Source of the DNA: Delphinus delphis
Lineage: Eukaryota > Chordata > Mammalia > Artiodactyla > Delphinidae
NCBI RefSeq assembly: GCF_949987515.2
Contig: NC_082701.1
Location: 34,179,755 to 34,243,754, forward strand
DNA: 64,000 bases
Direction of reading: 5' to 3'
Below are positions 58,031 to 64,000 of this stretch, one piece after another. The position numbers were made by a program, and so were the translations under genes. A model generated the notes under the pieces. The model saw only the letters and a program-made list of their open reading frames with translations, had not been told where the DNA came from and made no database searches. The number at the start of each line of letters is the position of its first letter. Positions within the stretch are counted from its first letter, which is position 1.

Positions 58031-59287
58031 TACATTTATTTAAATAGAAAATATAAATGGTATCTATATCAATATAGATAAGTAAATAATATATATTCAA
58101 TTTTATATATAATTTACAGATAAATTTATTATAATTTATTTACTTATATATATACATAAAAGAGTAATTTTATAAAGTGCCAATCAATACATGCATGGCA
58201 TATACTAAAAAATAGGAATTACATGTCAGTTTGTTATACTTTTATTTCAATTTTTTATATGGTTTTGTAAGTATAGCTATGTGCTGGGCCATATATATAC
58301 TATATTTCTTGCTATGGAATGATCCAACATATTTGAAAGCCACTGCTCTTATACCACAGTGACTTGAGCAACAGAAGGGTCTATACAATCAGCTGAAAAG
58401 GCCAATAAAAGAACAACCACTCTTTCTGTTTTGCACACACACAGAGTGATAATTCCTCAATGCCAGGCTATAATCACTCTTTGACAGGCTCATACTTGTT
58501 GCCTTGTCTTTTCAGATTTGTAGTCAGGCAGCAATCTTTGTTTAAAAGAACATCTCCCGTTTCTTAAAACTACATGCAAGGCTGGGAATTCTGGTCTTGG
58601 CTTCCAAGATGTTCATAGCAGTGCCATCAGTTTGGAAGTTGTTGTCCTATCTTTCAAATCTTTATTCTGCTTACTCAACTTAGAGCAGCCCTCTTCAGGA
58701 ATAATGTGAAGATCCTACTGCCCTCACCTATTCTACCATCCTTATTCTAACAGAGCAATTAAGAGTATAAACCTATAGACACAAGTGAATTTAATACTGT
58801 AATTTCTAAAAAAATATATGGCTTATTTTAATTATATTATGTAGAAGGAATTTATATTCATTTAACTTAATGCATAGGCAATTATGCTATCCTCTAAGAG
58901 TAAATCTGTAATTATTCTTATATCATTTCTTTTCTAGATAAGCCTTTGTAAGTTTTTGAAATTAAGAAAATAACATTTAAACTAATAAAGTTGAAAGTCT
59001 CAGCAAAAATGTTGTTTTTTAAAAATAAAACTACTAAAAGTAATAAAACCAAAAAAAATGACTATATATGAAAAGTAGGATATGTGCTTTCGGTAAAAGA
59101 CAGTATGAGTAATGGAGATGCATTTTTTGTTATCATTGTTGTTGAGGAAAAAAAAAATAATGTTGCTCTAGACTAAAACGATTGCAGAATAAGAGGGAAA
59201 AAATGATAAGAAAATGAAAATAGTAAGTTATAGAATATTTATGAGAAAGGAATCTTTAAAGAGGAATTTTCATATATGTTCAATCTT
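58031..59287. other. AT-rich sequence, no recognised feature
   Basis: TA-rich at 58060-58330 with imperfect tandem TATA tracts; otherwise unassigned. Stops in all frames. Confidence 0.45.
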
Positions 59288-59516
59288 GAAAAAGAAAAAT
59301 GGACCTGGAGGAATCATGCTTCTTGACTTCAGACTATATTACAAAGCTACAGTAATCAAGACATATGATACTTGCACAAAAACAGAAATATAGATTAATG
59401 AAATAGGCTAGAAAGCCCAGAGATAAACCCACACACCTATGTTCACCTAATCTATGACAAAGGAGGCAAGAATATACAATGGAGAAAAGACAGCCTCTTC
59501 AATAAGAAGTGCTGGG

Positions 59517-59721
59517 GGCTTCCCTGGTGGCGCAGTGGTTGAGAGTACGCCTGCCGATGCAGGGGACACGAGTTCGTGCCCTGATCAGGGAAGACTCTAC
59601 ATGTCACAGAGCGGCTAGGCCTGTGAGCCATGGCTACTGAGCCTGTGTGTCCGGAGCCTGTGGTCCGCGATGGGAGAGGCCACAACAGTGAGAGGCCCAC
59701 ATACCGCCAAAAAAAAAAAAA
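59517..59721 (+). mobile_element. CHR-type SINE inside L1-E, plus strand
   Basis: A full-length head-to-tail copy (ggcttccctggtggcgcagt, cacgagttcgtgccctgatc, ggctaggcctgtgagccatg) with an A15 tail. The target duplication aagaagtgctggg (59504-59516) and aagaagtgttggg (59722-59734) differs by one base. L1 text continues across it without loss. Confidence 0.96.
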
Positions 59722-60492
59722 AAGAAGTGTTGGGAAAACTGGACAGCTACGTGTAAAAGAATAATATTAGAACACTCTCTAACACCAACACAAAAATAAA
59801 CTTAAAATTGATTAAAGACCTAAATGTAGGCACAGACACTATAAAAGTCTTAGAGGAAAACATAGAACGCTCTTTGACATAAATCACAGCAAAATCTTTT
59901 TTGACCCACCTTCTAGAGTAATGAAAATAAAAACAAAAATAAACAAATGAGATCTAACTAAACTTAAAATCTTTTGCACAGCAAAGGAAACCATAAACAA
60001 GACAAAAAGACAACCATCAGAATGGGAGAAAATATTTGCAAATGAAGCAACTGACAAAGGAGTAATCTCCAAAATACACAAACAACTCATGCAGCTCAAT
60101 ATCAAAGAAACAAACAGCACAATCAAAAAATGGGCAGAAGACCTAAATAGATATTTCTGCAAATAAGACATACAGATGGACAAGAGGCACATGAAAATAT
60201 GCTCAGCATCACTAATTATTAGAGAAATGCAAATAAAACTACAATGAGGTATCACCTCACACAAGTCAGAATGGCTATTGTCAAAAAAATCTACAAACAA
60301 TAAATGCTGGAGAGGAAATGGAGAAAAGGGAACCCTCTTACACTGTTGGTGGGAATGTAAATTGATACAGCCACTATGGAGAACAGTATGGAGGTTCCTT
60401 AAAATAATTAAAAAATGGAACTACCATGTGACCCAGAAATCCAACTGCTTGGAATATACCCAAAGAAAACCATAATTTGAAAAGACACATGC

Positions 60493-60670
60493 CACCTAGA
60501 GGGGTGAGGTAGGGAGGGTGGAAGGGAGACGCAAGAGGGAGGAGATATGGGGATATATGATTATGTATAGCTGATTCACTTTGTTATACAGCAGAAAGTA
60601 ACACACCATTGTAAAGCAATTATACTCCAATAAAGATGTTAAAAAAAAAAAGGAAAAAAAAACAAAAAAT
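60493..60670 (+). mobile_element. Short L1 3' tail inserted in L1-E, plus strand
   Basis: About 150 bp of L1 3' UTR (cacctagaggggtgaggtag, tagctgattcactttgttat, ccaataaagatgttaaaaaa) plus an A-rich tail interrupts L1-E. The perfect 9-bp target duplication gacacatgc is at 60484-60492 and 60671-60679. The donor was a modern L1 like L1-B, strongly 5' truncated. Confidence 0.93.
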
Positions 60671-61272
60671 GACACATGCACCCCAATGTTCATTGCAGCA
60701 CTATTTACAATAGCCAGGACATGGAAGCAACCTAAATGTCCATCAACAGAGAAATGGATAAAGAAGAATTGGTACATATATACAATGGAATATTACTCAC
60801 CCATAAAAAGGAATGAAATTGGGTGATTTGTAGAGACATGGATGGACCTAGAGACTGTCATACAGAGTGAAGTAAATCAGAACTATAAAAACAACTATTG
60901 TATATTAATGTGTATATGTGGAATCTAGAAAACTGATATAGATCATCTTATTTGCAAAGCAGAAGTAAAGACAAAGACATAGAGAACAAACGTATGTATA
61001 TCAAGGGGGAAGGGTGGTGGGATGAATTGGAAGATTAGGATTGACCTATATAAACTATTGATACTATGTATAAGATAGATAACTGATAAGAAACTGTATA
61101 GCACAGGGTACTCTACTCAGTGCTCTGTGGTGACCTAAATGGGAAGGAAATCCAAAAAAGAGGGCATATATGTATACTTATAGCTGATTCACTTTGCTGT
61201 ACAGTAGAAATCAGCACAACGTTGTAAAGCAACTATACTCAAAAATTAATTTAAAAACCCATAATTTGAAAT

Positions 61273-61640
61273 TGTTGATCTTAAAAAATAAAATAACCAG
61301 ACCTTTAGCTAGCCAAGATGAGTTTACTTGGGAATAGCAGAGGAATTGCAATTCAGGACAAGCCAACTATGATGAACCATAGGCAAGTTCAAGGAGACCA
61401 AAGGAAAGTCAGTTTTTATTATATTTTAAAAGGAAACTGGGGAGGGCTGTGGCAGTTTCTTATTGGCTGCAATTATAGGCAACTTGTTGTTGCTGTCAGA
61501 AGGTACTCTTTCTTCGCCTGGGGCTTGAAATTGCAGTGAATGATACGTGTGTTAGAGCCCCCTCTTCATAGTTTCCTCACTCCATTTTGATTTAGGTTTC
61601 CTTTGTGCATTTTCACAAGATTATAATTTCAATAAATTAA
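61273..61640 (-). mobile_element. ERV LTR candidate, minus strand
   Basis: The minus-strand reading has caaaatggagtgag, a CCAAT-like gccaataagaaactg, a TATA-like aaaatataataaaaactg and a terminal aagatcaaca, so TG...CA-type ends are plausible (plus strand begins tgttgatctt at 61273). It lies directly after the L1-E 3' end. The U3 edge is not fixed, and there is no internal sequence. Confidence 0.5.
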
Positions 61641-61980
61641 GTACAAACATACCTCAAAAAAATCATAACAGTGAACTGGGTAAATTTTTTAAAAAGCTTT
61701 AATGGAAAATTCATTGATTCATAAAGTTTCTAACACAAGATCCAAATTGAGAAGAATTAATTACAGGAGACTAAGGATGATTGTAATTTTTATGACTTCT
61801 TATGCAGGTTCTCTAATGTTTCACTTTTCCAGATTTAAGGAAACTTTTCTTAAACATCTATGACTTATAGCAATTTGATAAAATATACATTTTTAAATAA
61901 AGATGAAACATTTATCTATCTGTTTTCTGTACCTGATCCCTCCAAAAATTGGGAACTCTCATTAAATATTCTTATTTTTT
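61641..61980. other. No recognised feature
   Basis: AT-rich unassigned sequence before a minus-strand SINE. Confidence 0.4.
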
Positions 61981-62227
61981 AAAATTATTATTATTATTAT
62001 TTTTTGCGGTACGTGGGCCTCTCACTGTTGCGGCCTCTCCCGTTGCGGAGCATAGGCTCCAGACGCGCAGGCTCCGGACGCGCAGGCTCCATACGCGCAG
62101 GCTCATCGTCCATGGCTCACGGGCCTAGCCGCTCTGCGGTATGTGGGATCCTCCCAGACTGAGGCACGAACCCGCGTTCCCTGCATTGGCAGGTAGACAC
62201 TCAACCACTGCACCACCAGGAAAGCCC
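61981..62227 (-). mobile_element. CHR-type SINE with triplicated 15-bp motif, minus strand
   Basis: Reversed CHR SINE: ccaccaggaaagccc at its right end, the B-box region gaggcacgaacccgc, catggctcacgggcctagcc, and a left AT-rich tail. A 15-bp unit aggctccNNacgcgc occurs at 62054, 62069 and 62084, where other copies have one. The target duplication aaatattcttatttttt (61964-61980) and aaatatttttatttttt (62228-62244) has one mismatch. Confidence 0.95.
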
Positions 62228-62244
62228 AAATATTTTTATTTTTT

Positions 62245-62768
62245 TTACAATATATGTATTTGCATAAGTTCAATAAGAATCTGTTCTCATTCTAACAGAA
62301 AACAATTGGAAATGTTGGTTATGTTACCAAGGCTTGCCTGAATTATTATATTCAAGAGACGTGGACATAGACTCAGATATGACCAGACAGCTTTAAGAAA
62401 CTGTTTGAAAAAATTGGTCAAGTTTCCAGCAAAGCAATCTTAAGAAAAGAGCTAACCATTAATAACCATTCTTGCTGCATTTATCTAAATAATCAGGCCA
62501 AGTTTAATACAAATTAACTTTGCTGTGATTATCTTTGATAAAATAGGAGAATAATTATGAAGAGAGAAATTATGTTTGCACCTATATAGATGTTAAATTC
62601 TTGTCCTGTTAATTGCCTTTAAGGTTTTATTATACACATGTAAACTGGACTGGGTCCTAAACTCTTCTAGTTTCTCCAAATATCTGACTACAAATCTCTA
62701 AACTAATATTTCCAATTTTCTCCCACCCATCTGATTTGAAATCATTAAGAGCAAAGACTGCCCTTATA
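62245..62768. other. No recognised feature
   Basis: Unassigned AT-rich sequence between a SINE and the ERV relic. No gag or earlier pol text could be recognised. Confidence 0.4.
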
Positions 62769-62885
62769 TCTCCTTGGAAGGGACCATACCAGGTTCTCCT
62801 CACTACCCAGATGGCAGCCAAACTTCAGAGACTCCAGCCTTAAGTACATATCTCACAGGTAAAGAAGAGTCCATCTGACACCTGT
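62769..62885 (+). pseudogene. ERV pol remnant: integrase C-terminal end
   Basis: The frame beginning at the Trp codon 62775 reads WKGPYQVLLTTQM. This matches the conserved C-terminal signature of gammaretrovirus-like integrases. A TAA soon follows, within about 20 codons. The rest of pol is missing upstream. The position just before env-like sequence is the normal provirus order. It is an old, inactive endogenous copy. Confidence 0.75.
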
Positions 62886-62929
62886 TTCTATACAAGCCAT
62901 GGAAATCTCGGAATCAAACTGACTAGGAA

Positions 62930-63866
62930 TTGAAGCAGATGACAGTTGAGGGAGACAGCTTTCTCAAGATGATCGGGCCAGACCTGTATGTCTTTTTCCT
63001 GCTGATAATTTTTACCTTACTCTCTTCCTTTTTTTCTTGGAAAGACAATGCTCTTATCCACATTTTTCAATCTATTGCAAAAGGGGAAAACTTACCTAAT
63101 TTTGGGGTTTGCCACTAGAAATTGTAATCTGTTCGTGACAGTGGTGACTCTTTAGTCCATACTGCAACAATTTTTTTCACTTGTCCCAAGTGCCACTGCT
63201 GATTACACCTGGTGTCTCCTTGACATCAGCTACAGAGTAAGACTTTTGAAGCCTGTCATTGGTCCACTCTATTAAGCCTCCATGGCCTCTTAGAACTTCC
63301 AGGAGGCATACGACTCCAAGTTTGCCTCCATAGGGAAAGTCCTCCTCCTTTGGGTTGGAATAAGTGCCAATTAATGCTTGATCAAGAATCTCTCCCTAAC
63401 GTTAGGAGAGCTGGCTGATTCCACAGCCAAGACAATAGCAACCCAATGATGATCATTGGCTAAAGTAATTTTGGGAAATCATATGGCCCTCAGTTATCTA
63501 CTTGCTGAACAAAGAGGCATTTATGAAATAGCAAACAACACCTGTTGCACAAGGATAAGTGTTTCTGGAGAGATTTAAAAATTACACAAAATCAGGAAAC
63601 AATCCCATTGGTTACAACAAATTTCACCCGATGACCTCTGGTCTTTTCATCTATTTAGCTGGTCACCCTCAGGCTTGGACTCCTATTTTAGAACCATCAT
63701 ACAAACTGAACTTGTCATATTACTTTTAACTCTGCTTTGCATAATCATTTTTGAGTTTTGTACCTGTTGCCCGTCAAATCTTTATAAAAAGGGTGAACCC
63801 AATAGGGTGGTGCTGGCTCAGCACTTTGAGATGAACTTCAGTGCTTATAACCTTGATAAGATATAG
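62930..63866 (+). pseudogene. ERV env remnant (class I, gammaretrovirus-like), heavily decayed
   Basis: The frame 62930-63118 has a hydrophobic leader-like segment and a degenerate version of the SU CWxC site, of which only the last Cys is kept. The TM part starts near 63450. A CX6CC-like site ends in the Cys pair at 63543-63548, but the first Cys position (63522-63524) is TAT (Tyr). A stop TAA lies at 63576-63578, and the frame 63675-63866 holds the membrane anchor and short tail. Only about 135 codons separate the SU and TM sites, so much of SU is deleted. It is non-functional. Confidence 0.75.
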
Positions 63867-64000
63867 ACTTTAGATGAGAAATGCCTGAACATTCTCACTC
63901 CCACTCTTCCTTGTTACTCAAATGAGGCCTCAATGGTTTCCAGTCTGCACTTTCCCTCTGACATGGGACATGACAACTAGGAAGGGTCCTTCCTCACATT
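63867..64000 (+). other. Sequence after ERV env, possibly leading into a 3' LTR
   Basis: About 130 bp after the env stop with C/T-rich stretches. A polypurine tract or LTR start could not be fixed, and the element probably continues beyond the window. Confidence 0.35.

Larger units (their letters stand above)
59288..61258 (+). mobile_element. L1-E: 5'-truncated L1, plus strand, with two nested insertions
   Basis: It begins in the ORF2 C-terminal third (aaaaatggacctggaggaat), passes the Cys-rich motif (aaatgctggagaggaaatgg at 60302) and ends with the typical 3' UTR (actgtatagcacagggtact, gtaaagcaactatactcaaa). A SINE interrupts it at 59517-59721 and a short L1 tail at 60493-60670. Reading frames are closed. 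It is a moderately old copy. A target duplication for L1-E itself was not found. Confidence 0.92.

Noticed and set aside
1..64000. CRISPR arrays, operons, prophage, toxin-antitoxin or other bacterial-type systems
   Set aside because: No spaced identical repeats, no Shine-Dalgarno-led gene runs, and the repeat content is mammalian throughout.

Overview
This window is nuclear DNA from a mammal, most likely a whale or dolphin. The main evidence is seven copies of tRNA-derived SINEs of the CHR type, which open with a cttccctggtggcgcagtgg-like head carrying a pol III B box (gggttcgtgcc). Several are the ggctgggcccgtgagcc-containing form that is abundant in cetaceans. No BovB LINE, typical of ruminants, was seen. 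The rest is a normal mammalian mix of L1, L2, MIR, MaLR LTRs, ERV LTRs, hAT and Tigger elements in AT-rich sequence. The identification rests on recognised repeat families; no species is named.

I found no intact protein-coding gene, no functional RNA gene, no CRISPR and no operon. Every long open frame lies in a repeat, mostly L1 ORF2. The window reads as intergenic or deep intronic gene desert. The exciting system invited by the task is not visible here. What is visible is a layered record of retrotransposition.

Layout. 1-11.2 kb: old LINE relics (L1M-like pieces on both strands, a CR1-like relic with an endonuclease motif) and a MaLR LTR. 11.2-20 kb: an old L1 piece, a 650-bp hAT-like element, three SINEs, an (AT)n microsatellite and a hAT relic. 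20.5-22 kb: two divergent ERV LTRs, one split by a SINE. 22-31 kb: MIR, L2, L1 tails, a SINE and apparently unique sequence. 31.2-32.1 kb: an internally deleted Tigger with both TIRs. 33.3-34.2 kb: an ERV LTR with leader. 34.3-39.5 kb: L1-A, minus strand, with its 5' end but no 3' end. 39.5-46 kb: mainly unique sequence with MIR/L2 and a probable poly(A)-only insertion. 46.06-58.03 kb: old minus-strand L1-C, split by nearly full-length plus-strand L1-B (46136-52863, flanked by a 12-bp duplication) and by an L1-D fragment. 59.3-61.3 kb: L1-E, itself invaded by a SINE and by a short L1 tail. 61.3-61.6 kb: an ERV LTR. 62.0-62.2 kb: a minus-strand SINE with a triplicated 15-bp motif. 62.77 kb to the end: a decayed class-I-like ERV pol/env relic running off the window.

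The elements interact by insertion and by lending machinery: CHR SINEs and the poly(A)-only insertion depend on L1 endonuclease and reverse transcriptase, and their target duplications are visible. All L1 copies here are broken. L1-B is the least decayed, but has frameshifts, nonsense codons and a damaged endonuclease active site. Boundaries of old repeats are approximate because no alignment could be run.
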